NCBI GenBank assembly: GCA_023701435.1 | Contig: JAMPXB010000020.1 | Location: 1 to 64,000, forward strand | DNA from: Bacteriovoracaceae bacterium | Lineage (GTDB): Bacteria; Bdellovibrionota; Bacteriovoracia; Bacteriovoracales; Bacteriovoracaceae | Length of the DNA: 64,000 bases | Direction: 5' to 3' | Shown here: in pieces, positions 43,793 to 53,900 of the stretch | Layout of the letters: each line of letters starts with the position of its first letter | Numbering within the stretch: position 1 is the first letter of the stretch | Made by a program: the position numbers and the translations under genes | Notes under the pieces: model-generated | What the model saw: only the letters and a program-made list of their open reading frames with translations | Database searches by the model: none | What the model was told of the DNA's origin: nothing

Positions 43793-46700
43793 ATGAGAAC
43801 ATTATTTTTAATCTTAAGCGGAATTGCCATTAGTTCCTGCGGCTTCCATATTGTGGCAACAGATGAAAATAGCGGCAATTTCATTTCAGGAATTGTTAAA
43901 CCGTTCGTTGGTTCAATCGTTAAGCAACACCCAGCTCAGCAGTTATTCATTTCCCGCTCGTATGCGGCTCTTTGTAGTGATCCGGTTTATGCAAAACTCT
44001 ATGAGCTAGAGGTCGATGGCACGATCAAAATTGATCAGCCGCTTGAATCGCAACTGCTGGGAGCTGATGCTCGCTATCGCTTTGATATGTCAAAGATGAC
44101 AGTGGCGGAAACAGCGATGGTAAATTATCTGGTAGTCGCTGATGGGTGTGATGGTTCGGTGTTTAAGAGACCCGTAACGAACTTTGATGATCAACAGGAT
44201 CTTGATGCGAAAACCACGATTGTATCTCAAGTGGTAAACATCAATTCGGATCTTCCAAATAAACTCAATCAGATTGATCGTAAGGAAATTGAGCTTCTCA
44301 TTAAGTCGATGGATGGTGACAGCATTGCTACCGCCCTAGACTCACTTACCAATGAGCCTGCACTCTCCACTCAGTTTACGCAAATATTTGGATCGTCGCC
44401 GACAGTGATTTTGGAAACGAAGCCGGATGTGACCTTGGCAGTTCCGACAACTGCCATAAACGAGTTGGCGACAGCGACCTTCAATGTTCAGGCCTTTCAC
44501 ATTAATCCCAATTACTCGTTTGCCTACGCCTGGAAACTTGATGGAGTGGTGAAATCGACTTCAGGGAACTGGAACTATACTCCGGGGGCCAATGCCCAAG
44601 GGGCTCATCAGGTTGATCTCTATGTGGGCATGGATGATGGGGCCGGAAATATAGATATCAGCAAGCCCTATTATTCGAAAACGATCGCACTCTCCGTAAA
44701 TAATAATATTAAACCAGTGCCGCCGGAGATCACCATTGCGGCAGCAACTCCTTCGCCACGACAAGTGAATTCAATTGATATTGATCTGGCGACGGGAATT
44801 GGAATGGCGGATTGTTCCTCATTCACTTCTCTTGCTTTCACTGAAACACCGGCTGCCCCCGGTCCTAGTGCATTTAATATCTCCTGTTCAGCCGCTGGCA
44901 GCCAGACTGAGACAGTCTTCTTCAGCGCCGCCGATGGAGTGAAAAATCTTTATCTATGGGCCATGGATAGCAAGGGCGAGATATCTACTTCAAAGTCTCT
45001 GATTTTTATTAAAGATGGCACGGCCCCCATCGCCTCCATCACTCTCCCATCCTCTCTTCTACGAGGTGGCACGGCTAAGACCATCACCGTGCAAGTTACC
45101 GATGCAACTACTGGCGTGGCCTCTGCTGTTCTGGAGTTTGCAGCTAATGGAACAAGCTTTAGTCATCTGGCCAATCTGACTTCCGGTCAAACCTCTTATA
45201 ACTGGAGCGTTCCGGCGATCGACACCACAGCAGCGAAACTTCGATTAACAGTGATTGATAATGCCGGGCTGACCACAGAATTTGTAAGCTCCGCTTTCAC
45301 TATCGACTCTACACCTCCTCTTGCTCCGAGTTTTGCTGTTTTCTCGGCCAATCCAACTTCTAGCTCAGTCGTGCAAACAACTATCAGTAGCTGCAGTGAT
45401 GTGCAGGAAATTTTATTGACCGAACTAAATCTCGCACCAACAGGACTTGAATCCAACTGGCAATCATGCTCAACCCTTGCAGGCGCTCACGGTATAACGA
45501 TTACCGGTGACGGCACTCACAATCTTTATATGTGGAGTAGAGATGCCGCCGGAATTATTTCCACCAGTGCTCAAACTCAGTCGCTAGTACTCGATACAAC
45601 TCAACCGGTGATTGCCACGGCCCCAAGCCTCGACGCTCCGGTGGTTAAAGCCCAAAGCACGCAAAATATTAGCTGGGCGGTCACTGATACAACGATTGCC
45701 ACTATTAAATTAAGCTACTCCACCAATGGTGGTTCAAATTGGAATACCATTGTCACCTCTACCGCCAATGACGGTGCCTATTCCTGGAACTTGCCTCTTA
45801 CCGATGCGGAAGCACTCATTAAACTTCAGGCCACTGATGAACTCGGATTTACCAGTGAAAGCACCAGCTCCTTTATTATTGATGGTATTGGGCCTGTTGC
45901 TTCATCAATCGCTATCAATAGTGGAGCAACCACTACCGGAAACAGAAACGTTTTGATTAATATGAGTGGGGTTGATAATCATTCAAACGTTCAGGCCTTC
46001 TGCCTCAAATACAACAACACTACGGCTCCTCTGGGTAGTGATGAATGTTGGACCGAACTCACTGATATTGGCAGCACTCCAAATGCCAGTTTCTCACTCA
46101 GCAACTTTCCTTATCAGATAGGATCAATTCAAGGTGATTATGCAGTTTCTCTGTGGTTTCAAGATTCCTTGGGCAATATTACTGAAACCGAAAATACCGC
46201 GACCATCTCTTATTACCCAGACCCAGCACCAGTTATCTCCAACTTCATAGCTTCCAGTACCGATACACCTGCAAATCCTTTAACGATTGCTGATACCACT
46301 GTACCTTTTAATTATGATCTCTACATTCGCTGGAGTCTCACTGATGATAAGCCCATTCCAGCGGGCAATATTTCGCTCTATTACACAACCAATGACAATA
46401 ACTACATTGAGATCGCCAGTAATTTAGAAAATGCAGCAAATGGGGCCTGTACACTCACTGCTGAAACTACTGGCTGCTTTAAATGGAACGTCTCCTCGCC
46501 GACGGATGCTTATTACAGAATTAAACTTCTGGTAACAGACTCAGGCGGAACAACCATTTTTGAAGTCTCCAACCCCCTTAACACGGGCTCAGTGAAATTC
46601 CTCTCTGGTAACACCAGTCTCGGAATTGGCGGAGCGGCCACCAATGCTGTTCTCCTCGGGTATGGTGAGGCAGTCTATAATGATAATCACGATACTCAAG

Positions 46701-48607
46701 CCTTAGTAGTCACCAAAACCGGTTACATCTTTTATCGCTATTACAATCGTGGTCTTGTTTATATTTCTCCCACTGACGGTATTTTGCGAGATGTGGCCTT
46801 CCAAACAGGAGCATCTTCCGGTGACGGTGGCAGCGTCTTTAATGCCACCTTTAAGTCCATGCGAAGAATGATTCTGGATTACGATGACAATGTGCTGATC
46901 TGGGATGATAACCGAGTTCGAAAAATTGATACCACCAGCTGGACCATCACCACTGTCTTTGGAGGAGGAGCTGATTCTTCAGACGGCGCTTCTGCTTTAG
47001 CGGCCAACATTGGCGCTGGTTATAGTGATCAATTTACAGCGACTCCTGATGGACGAATTTATTTCAATAAGAGCAATCAAATTTGGTACTACGATCCAAC
47101 AGATTCCCTGGTTAAACGCAAAATCACTCTGACAGGTCTGGGAACTGGAGACATGGCCGGTTGGCGGGCGAACTTAGACACTGCTGTCTGCCAGGGAACC
47201 AATGCGGCCTTCGCTTTTAATAAAACCACTTCGGCCTGGACCAAAGTCATGCGCCGAATGTCCGGTTCAGCTGCAGCCGCTTGTGGTTCACTGACTTCAA
47301 CCGCACCTTACTACAACACAAGCTTTGATCCCGTGACCGGTGTTGCTCAAGCACCTCACCCGACGGATACCAGTTGGTCTTCTCATAAATTTACTGGCAT
47401 GGACGGAAACATCTATGTTCTAAGCCAAGGGCGCGCCACACTCACCCGTTATAATCCGGCTACGAATACTTTTGATAAGGTCGTGGGTCTGGGCTCCAAT
47501 GGACGATGTGCGGATGGCACTCCTGCCCTCTCTTGCCGAGTAGTGGTGATGTCCGCTTTTGTGAGTGAATTTGGTAAGGTCTACTTCATTGATCTGGGGG
47601 TTCTGCGCACCATCGATAGTGCCGGTAACGTGCAGACCATAGCGGGCCAACCGAGAAACTTTGGGATTGGTTATAATCCTGTCAGTGCTCGTTATTCAAA
47701 AATTGATTTCTTTGATTTAAATGGCGATGACGTCTACATTCGAAACGAACTGGAAAATCAGATTGTGAAATTCTCGCTAAACGGAGGAGTCCTTCAGCAC
47801 ATCGCTGGAAACACGGTTCGCGGTGGAACCTCCATGGGTGTTGATGCCACCACTTCGGCCCTTCCTAATTGTAGTTGGTCCATGCCTTGTAGTTTTATTA
47901 TCGATGCTGCTAATAATCGTCTTTATCATTATGCAGGAGCCGGAGGCCAAGTTAACTACATTGATCTTACCACAGGCAAGTGGGTGGGACAGGCTTCGGG
48001 ACTGCAAGACACAGCTGCGCGGGTTAGTTATATTGGTATTAATCCTCAAGGCCTTCTGACTTATCTCCCGAGCCATTATGGCGTTAGTGGTAATAAAGTT
48101 ACCTTACGGGTTTTCGATCAGCTCAACAATCTCTCCACTCGTATCTATGGTAAAGATTCTGTAGAAGTTTCCTTAAGTTCCACCATTTGTACAGGAGTGG
48201 ATGGCACCAGCTGTACGCTCGCTCACACCATGACTGATGCTGTCCAGGAGCGTTTTAAATACGACGCCTCGACCGGTAACTGGCTTATCACCATCAGAGG
48301 CTCAAACTCGCTGTACACCATCCCTTCACTCGGCGGAACGGTGAATCTCTTTGAGACCATGAATAATGGTTTGGTGTCCTATGATTTTTATAAGGGAGCA
48401 ACTGAGGACTTTGTTTTCTATTGTTCAACAACAGGAAATCTCTATAAGCGCAACATCACGACGAATGTAGAGACGGCCCTGACACTTCCGATTAACTCGA
48501 TGAAGTGCTCGTCAGGGTCGCTGTTTTATCATTCAGCTCGTAATAGTTTGATTTTTGCTTATCAACAAAATGGATTGTACGGGATAGCTGAGTATCTTAA
48601 CCCTTGA
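43793..48607 (+). CDS. Large lipoprotein with Ig-like repeats and a propeller-like C-terminus
   Basis: 1604 residues from the ATG at 43793 (GGTGGG upstream). A lipoprotein signal is followed by a lipobox cysteine (GIAISSCGFH). Residues about 200-320 and 420-950 hold several Ig-like beta modules (APIASITLPSSLLRGGTAKT, PVIATAPSLDAPVVKAQ), including the Cys module with SSCSDVQEILL and NWQSCSTLAG. From about residue 960 to the end there are NHL/propeller-like repeats (GSVFNATFKSMRRMILD, VLIWDDNRVRKIDT, FTATPDGRIYFNKSN). It would sit on the cell surface or in the periplasm. Its end overlaps the end of convergent ugd by 11 bases. Binding partner unknown. Confidence 0.85.
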   Translation: MRTLFLILSGIAISSCGFHIVATDENSGNFISGIVKPFVGSIVKQHPAQQLFISRSYAALCSDPVYAKLYELEVDGTIKIDQPLESQLLGADARYRFDMSKMTVAETAMVNYLVVADGCDGSVFKRPVTNFDDQQDLDAKTTIVSQVVNINSDLPNKLNQIDRKEIELLIKSMDGDSIATALDSLTNEPALSTQFTQIFGSSPTVILETKPDVTLAVPTTAINELATATFNVQAFHINPNYSFAYAWKLDGVVKSTSGNWNYTPGANAQGAHQVDLYVGMDDGAGNIDISKPYYSKTIALSVNNNIKPVPPEITIAAATPSPRQVNSIDIDLATGIGMADCSSFTSLAFTETPAAPGPSAFNISCSAAGSQTETVFFSAADGVKNLYLWAMDSKGEISTSKSLIFIKDGTAPIASITLPSSLLRGGTAKTITVQVTDATTGVASAVLEFAANGTSFSHLANLTSGQTSYNWSVPAIDTTAAKLRLTVIDNAGLTTEFVSSAFTIDSTPPLAPSFAVFSANPTSSSVVQTTISSCSDVQEILLTELNLAPTGLESNWQSCSTLAGAHGITITGDGTHNLYMWSRDAAGIISTSAQTQSLVLDTTQPVIATAPSLDAPVVKAQSTQNISWAVTDTTIATIKLSYSTNGGSNWNTIVTSTANDGAYSWNLPLTDAEALIKLQATDELGFTSESTSSFIIDGIGPVASSIAINSGATTTGNRNVLINMSGVDNHSNVQAFCLKYNNTTAPLGSDECWTELTDIGSTPNASFSLSNFPYQIGSIQGDYAVSLWFQDSLGNITETENTATISYYPDPAPVISNFIASSTDTPANPLTIADTTVPFNYDLYIRWSLTDDKPIPAGNISLYYTTNDNNYIEIASNLENAANGACTLTAETTGCFKWNVSSPTDAYYRIKLLVTDSGGTTIFEVSNPLNTGSVKFLSGNTSLGIGGAATNAVLLGYGEAVYNDNHDTQALVVTKTGYIFYRYYNRGLVYISPTDGILRDVAFQTGASSGDGGSVFNATFKSMRRMILDYDDNVLIWDDNRVRKIDTTSWTITTVFGGGADSSDGASALAANIGAGYSDQFTATPDGRIYFNKSNQIWYYDPTDSLVKRKITLTGLGTGDMAGWRANLDTAVCQGTNAAFAFNKTTSAWTKVMRRMSGSAAAACGSLTSTAPYYNTSFDPVTGVAQAPHPTDTSWSSHKFTGMDGNIYVLSQGRATLTRYNPATNTFDKVVGLGSNGRCADGTPALSCRVVVMSAFVSEFGKVYFIDLGVLRTIDSAGNVQTIAGQPRNFGIGYNPVSARYSKIDFFDLNGDDVYIRNELENQIVKFSLNGGVLQHIAGNTVRGGTSMGVDATTSALPNCSWSMPCSFIIDAANNRLYHYAGAGGQVNYIDLTTGKWVGQASGLQDTAARVSYIGINPQGLLTYLPSHYGVSGNKVTLRVFDQLNNLSTRIYGKDSVEVSLSSTICTGVDGTSCTLAHTMTDAVQERFKYDASTGNWLITIRGSNSLYTIPSLGGTVNLFETMNNGLVSYDFYKGATEDFVFYCSTTGNLYKRNITTNVETALTLPINSMKCSSGSLFYHSARNSLIFAYQQNGLYGIAEYLNP

Positions 48608-49913
48608 TGTGTTTGCCGATAGCGTAGTAAGTGAAACCTTGCTCCAGCACTTTCTTAGTGTTGTAGAGGTTTCGGCCATCGAAAATCAGAGGTGCATTCA
48701 AACGAGACTTAATCTCCTCAAAATCAGGAGCGCGGTACTGTTTCCACTCGGTCATTACCAGTAAACCGTCTGCACCATTAAGAGCGTCGTATTTGTTCTC
48801 GAATTGATCGACTGGGATTCCCATCTTGGTCATCAATTGCTCGAAGTGATCGGCCGCTTCTGGATCGTGGATGCGGATTTTGGCACCTGCTTCATGAAGA
48901 GCGACAGCTGTATCGATGGCCGGAGTTTCGCGGATATCGTCCGTGTTGGCCTTGAAAGCAGTTCCCCACAGAACAAAGGTTTTCCCTTTAAGGTCGTTAT
49001 TGAAGTGTTTCTTCACTTTGCCCACGAGGTATTTTTTCTGCTCTTTGTTCACTTCTTCCACTGCTTCAACGATTTTGAAGTTGATGCCGTGTTCTTTAGC
49101 TGTGAAAACCAGCGCCTTCACATCCTTCGGGAAACAAGAACCGCCGTAACCTGGACCTGGGTACAAGAACTGAGAACCGATACGGGAATCAGTTGAGATA
49201 CCGTGACGAACTTCTTCCACATCAGCACCAACGATGTCACACAGGCGTGCTACTTCGTTCATGAAAGAGATCTTGGTCGCGAGGAAACAGTTAGCAGCGT
49301 ATTTAGTCATCTCCGCCGAGATGTTGCTCATGCGGATGGTACGCTTAACCTGACGGTTAAACGGCTCATAAAGCTCTTCGATGATGTCAGCAGCGGCATC
49401 TTCTTTAGCGCCGATGATGATTCGCTCAGGCTTCATGAAGTCTTCAACAGCTGAACCTTCTTTTAAGAATTCAGGGTTGTTCACCACGAAGAATTTTTTA
49501 TTGGTTTTTGATTTCAGGTGCTCGCGAACTTTGTCACCAGTTCCTACTGGCACAGTGGATTTTACTACCACCACTGAACCATCTTTTAAGTAAGGGGCAA
49601 TGGAGTCGCATGCGCCGAAAACGTATTTCAGATCGGCCTGGCCATCATCAGATGAAGGGGTACCAACCGCGAGAAAGATCGCCTCAGCTTTAGTTACTGA
49701 ATCATAACTGTTATCAAAGTGCAGGCGGCCTTCATTAAAATTTGACTGCATTAGTGGCTCAAGCCCTGGCTCGAAAATCGGACACTCGCCTTTTTTCATT
49801 CGCTCAACTTTCGCCGCATCAATATCAATACAAGTCACTTCGTGACCCATCTCCGCAAAACAAGTTCCAGTTACAAGGCCGACGTATCCAGTGCCAATAA
49901 TGCTTAGCTTCAT
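48597..49913 (-). CDS. ugd: UDP-glucose 6-dehydrogenase
   Basis: It oxidises UDP-glucose to UDP-glucuronate for polysaccharide or LPS. 438 residues, normal length. The NAD site is LSIIGTGYVGLVTGTCFAE. The catalytic cysteine is in GPGYGGSCFPKDVKAL. FLKEGSAVEDFMKPERIIIG, ANCFLATKISFMNEVARL and LWGTAFKANTDDIRETPAI match the family. It supplies sugar nucleotides to the same envelope pathways as galE at 37 kb. Confidence 0.96.
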   Translation of the reverse strand: MKLSIIGTGYVGLVTGTCFAEMGHEVTCIDIDAAKVERMKKGECPIFEPGLEPLMQSNFNEGRLHFDNSYDSVTKAEAIFLAVGTPSSDDGQADLKYVFGACDSIAPYLKDGSVVVVKSTVPVGTGDKVREHLKSKTNKKFFVVNNPEFLKEGSAVEDFMKPERIIIGAKEDAAADIIEELYEPFNRQVKRTIRMSNISAEMTKYAANCFLATKISFMNEVARLCDIVGADVEEVRHGISTDSRIGSQFLYPGPGYGGSCFPKDVKALVFTAKEHGINFKIVEAVEEVNKEQKKYLVGKVKKHFNNDLKGKTFVLWGTAFKANTDDIRETPAIDTAVALHEAGAKIRIHDPEAADHFEQLMTKMGIPVDQFENKYDALNGADGLLVMTEWKQYRAPDFEEIKSRLNAPLIFDGRNLYNTKKVLEQGFTYYAIGKHIKG

Positions 49914-50014
49914 TTTAAGGCTCCAATGAGAGTGAAAAGAGACGTCATTTTCGTTAATTTTGGTGCTTTTGTCTATGTAGGCAGGGAAAATATGGGGGTA
50001 AGAAAGGAGAATAT

Positions 50015-50893
50015 ATGAGTACCTTTCTCGTTCTCTTCCTCGGTCTCTTGTCTTTTAGCGCTTTTGGGCAGCAATATAAGCACTACCTCGAAGGCTCCTT
50101 TTCCACCGCTGCGGCGATCGATACCATCGAACCCGTGATTGTGAACTACAACATTAATTGGAATGAAACATCCAGCTCGCTCCAAGGGGTGTATCGAGAC
50201 AACTTTTTTTCCAAAGATGGGCCGCAAGCGGTGACGGGAACCGTCTCGACCGATGGGCGGACGTTCAATATCATCTTCCCTCTCTCCGTCAATGAAGTGA
50301 AAACCATTACTTTGACTTCCGTTCAAACAGGCTCCGCTAGCGGCAGTGTACCCATCACCATCGTCACCAGAAATGAGGTCGGAGCTCCTATCGATGCTCC
50401 AAATACCTTCGCATTGATGACCACCCGGGATCTTCCGAGGGACAACACGCCCGATGATTCAACCTGTATTATTGGCTTTGGGGCACTCACCGGTTTTTGC
50501 GGTCTCTACAATGGGACCCTAAGAGAAATCGCCGATACCCGTGACCGCTGTAACCTAACTTCGAGTGGCAATGCCCGCTTTGAACTGGCGACCGATACAT
50601 TTTTTAATTTTTATCCCAACTATCTTGCAGGTGTCACCGATCTGGCAGTTCACCGCATCGGCAGCTTTCAGCCTTCACCACAAAACACTTCCATCAATAT
50701 TACAGGAAGGACTTGTGAGATCTTGCCGGCGACCACCTTTGTTGCTGATAACTGTAAGGTGATGAATCTCTCGGGAATATTTTTTGAACAGATCACTACG
50801 GTTTCGTTTACCGGCACCTATTCCATTACCGATGAAGTTAATGGAGATACGTGCAGTTATGGACTCAACTTACGAAGGGAGGTTCCGTATTAA
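50015..50893 (+). CDS. Secreted protein of unknown function
   Basis: 292 residues with signal peptide MSTFLVLFLGLLSFSAFGQ. AAGGAG precedes the ATG. It is beta-rich with paired cysteines (TCIIGFGALTGFCGLYNGTL, RDRCNLTSSG, GRTCEILPATTF, NGDTCSYGLNLR), so it is probably disulphide-stabilised in the periplasm or outside. It sits between the two large modular proteins and converges with the giant gene, 36 bases apart. No family is recognised. Confidence 0.75.
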   Translation: MSTFLVLFLGLLSFSAFGQQYKHYLEGSFSTAAAIDTIEPVIVNYNINWNETSSSLQGVYRDNFFSKDGPQAVTGTVSTDGRTFNIIFPLSVNEVKTITLTSVQTGSASGSVPITIVTRNEVGAPIDAPNTFALMTTRDLPRDNTPDDSTCIIGFGALTGFCGLYNGTLREIADTRDRCNLTSSGNARFELATDTFFNFYPNYLAGVTDLAVHRIGSFQPSPQNTSINITGRTCEILPATTFVADNCKVMNLSGIFFEQITTVSFTGTYSITDEVNGDTCSYGLNLRREVPY

Positions 50894-50929
50894 TGTCAGC
50901 AAGGTAGACGCTACCTTTCGACCTCTGCA

Positions 50930-53900
50930 TTAAGGAATAAGCGGATCTCCCGCAACACCCTTGTCATAGTTGAAGCGAACTTTTCGCTCTTGTAAGTAAA
51001 TCTTATAAAGAACCAGGTCATCAACTCCGCCATTAAAGTAATTGGCACCGGTGAAGAAATTACCTCCGACACTCAATGGAACATTGGCGGCATTATTAAT
51101 GCTTTCAACCCCCATATCCACCAGATTTTGAACTTTGCCGTTAACGTACAAATATAGAGCGCTGCCCTTTCTTGCGACACTGATATGAGACCACTCATTC
51201 AGCGGGATCCCTTCTTGCGCACTAATACTGCCCGTGACTAAGCTTGGTGCTGTCTGATAGGTAAAACTCACAATACCGGCAGCGGAAGTGTGCAGTATGA
51301 AACTCTGTTCTTCGGGTGTCGTCGAATCCCATTTCGCCAGGATATCACCTGTGGCAGCAGAGGTTGGATTCACCCAGACCGAGAGAGTAAAATCTCCTGT
51401 AAGGTTAATAGCCGCATTATTCGTATTGATTACATCGGATTCACTTAAAGTGAAGCTTAAGTAATCACCGATCTTGCCTCCGGGACTCAGAACGGCTCCG
51501 GAATTGGCAACAAAATCAAAACCTGCAATTGCATCTAACAGCACTGAACCGCTGTCAAATTGCCAGTAATGATCCGGATCAATTGCTGGAGAAATGGGAG
51601 CAGACTCGCTAAAGAGTGGTTCATCCTTAAGCCCCTTGGCATAGACCGCTCCACGCTGATCGCTGGTCAATACTTGGGTCCAGAGTGTGAGATCATCCAT
51701 CATTCCTTCAACTGCGGCAATGGCTCCCCCCCGATTTTCTGCTCCCACACGCACACTCAAAGAAGAGGCCACAAAATCGGCGCTATTGACCGCTGCGCTT
51801 CCTGCAAGTTTGTTATTGATAAAAAATTCTACGTTCGTGCCGTTTCTGGTCACACCGATGTGCTGCCAACTAGCAAAAGAAATTTTACTGCTCGAGCATA
51901 CACGTTTATACGCCAATGTATTCCACACTCCAGCCGAAGCTGTCGTTTGCAGATCAAGACAGACCCTACCGGTGCTGTCAATCCGGATAGCAAAGGAATC
52001 ATTGGCCGGCGTTCCATCCCAACGGCCGATCAAGTGGGAATCTATTCCTGGAGCTGCTACATTGACCCAGGAGAAGAAACTCAGAACATTGGTCAAGGTG
52101 AGATTACTGTAAGGCATATCAAAGTAAGCATTGGTGGTGAAGTTTATCGCTTCGTTAACCACGCCAACCCGTCCACTACTGATATTGCTGGCATTGACTG
52201 GTTTTGCGAGTTCATTATTTATCACTTCCCGCTGAAATAGTGAAAGCGGAGTCATCTGTTCATCATCCATAGTAAGATAAAGAGCGGCTTGTGGTACGGC
52301 CGGTTCATTATAAGTCACAGCAAAGTCGGTAGTAGCCGAGATATTGTGGTTAGCATCTTTAAACCACAGACTGATATTATTCAGGCCTGCCACCAGCGGC
52401 GGTGAGAGAATCGCTCCCACCGTGGTGGTACAGTTCTGCCATCCACCAGCAGTAGCAGCCGGAGTACTGCCACTTGGTCCCACGTACACTCCGGCGATAT
52501 CTGCACAGCTATTAAGAGTGAAGCGGGCAAAGGATTCCGAAGTTGGAGTCACCGTTACCATGGTAATGCCAGGAATGACCGGTGGAGTGGTATCACCTGT
52601 TGCACGAGTGACATCGACATCGCTCGTGTAAGTGGAGACCACCGTACCGGTTTTAAACCACAGTCTGAGATTATTTAAGCTATCATCCACCAGTACCGGT
52701 GTATCGAACTCCATCCCATCACTGCAAGCGACCCATCCCGGGTAGGTGGCATCACCACTGGCCCCATCCAATGGTTCAGCATCGGCGGTAAAGCCGACCC
52801 AGACATGAGTAAAACCATTGCAATCGTTAAGTCGCAGCCGGCCTCTCTCACTGGTAAAGATCGTGCTGCCGTTGATTCCGGCGACACTGGCCACAGGCAT
52901 GATAGGAATCGCTGTGCCCGCATTGCCTTTTAAGTGCAGATCATAAATCTGACGCTGAGTCAGGGCGCTTTTCCAGATGGCCATCTCGTCGAGATAACCA
53001 TTATAGCCGTATTCATCCAGAGCCGTTTGGTCGTTACTGTTGATATTATGACCCAGAAATTCGTTACTCGCTCCACTTGGGTGAGAAGTACTGAGGGTCA
53101 GTTGGGTATCACTGTCAATACTGGTAATCTTGAAATTGCTGAGCCCTATTCGAATGGTGTTAGTACTCCGCTTCTCCATGACTTCATCGCTTGCTCCAAC
53201 TATATGATTAGTCACCAGAGTCAAATTGGTAGCATCGGTGATCGCCGCAATCTGGTGGTATTCGCCCGCCAAACGAATGAGATTTCCAACAGCATACTGA
53301 GTGGAAAAGAGAGTGCCATTACCAACGACGGCATTGGTACCGGGAGCAACACTCACTGTTCCTGTTTTTTCTACAAAGAGATCAGTTAAAAACTGAGTGC
53401 CTGTTCCCGTCACGACATTGGAACCGGCAGAAACACTGACGGTTCCTGCAATATTGTAATAGCTATAAAGACTGGAGTTTCCTAAACGGAGACGGGTTAA
53501 CGCCGGAATATTCACTGCTCCCAGATTGTTCATATCAATTGAATCGGACTCGATTCCATTGATATAGAACTGTAATATTCGCCCCTTTCTTCTGACCGCC
53601 AGATGGGCCCAGCCATCTTCAAAGGAGTCATTATTGGTCTTCACCGTATAGTTATTGTTTCCTATCCGTACCTGAAACTCGTAGGCGGTAGAGCTGGTAA
53701 CGCCGACCCCACGGGTGTAGGTCATAGTGAAGGCCTTGTTGATATCATCCGCCCCCCACATGTCAATGATGGCGGTACTATCATTATGAGGAGCATTTGT
53801 TCCAGTGCCGTAATAGCCCCGCGGAACGGGTTGCTTGACCCAGGAGCTGATAGTAAAATCATTACCCAATGCTAATGGTGCAGCACTCTCCGACTCCAGA

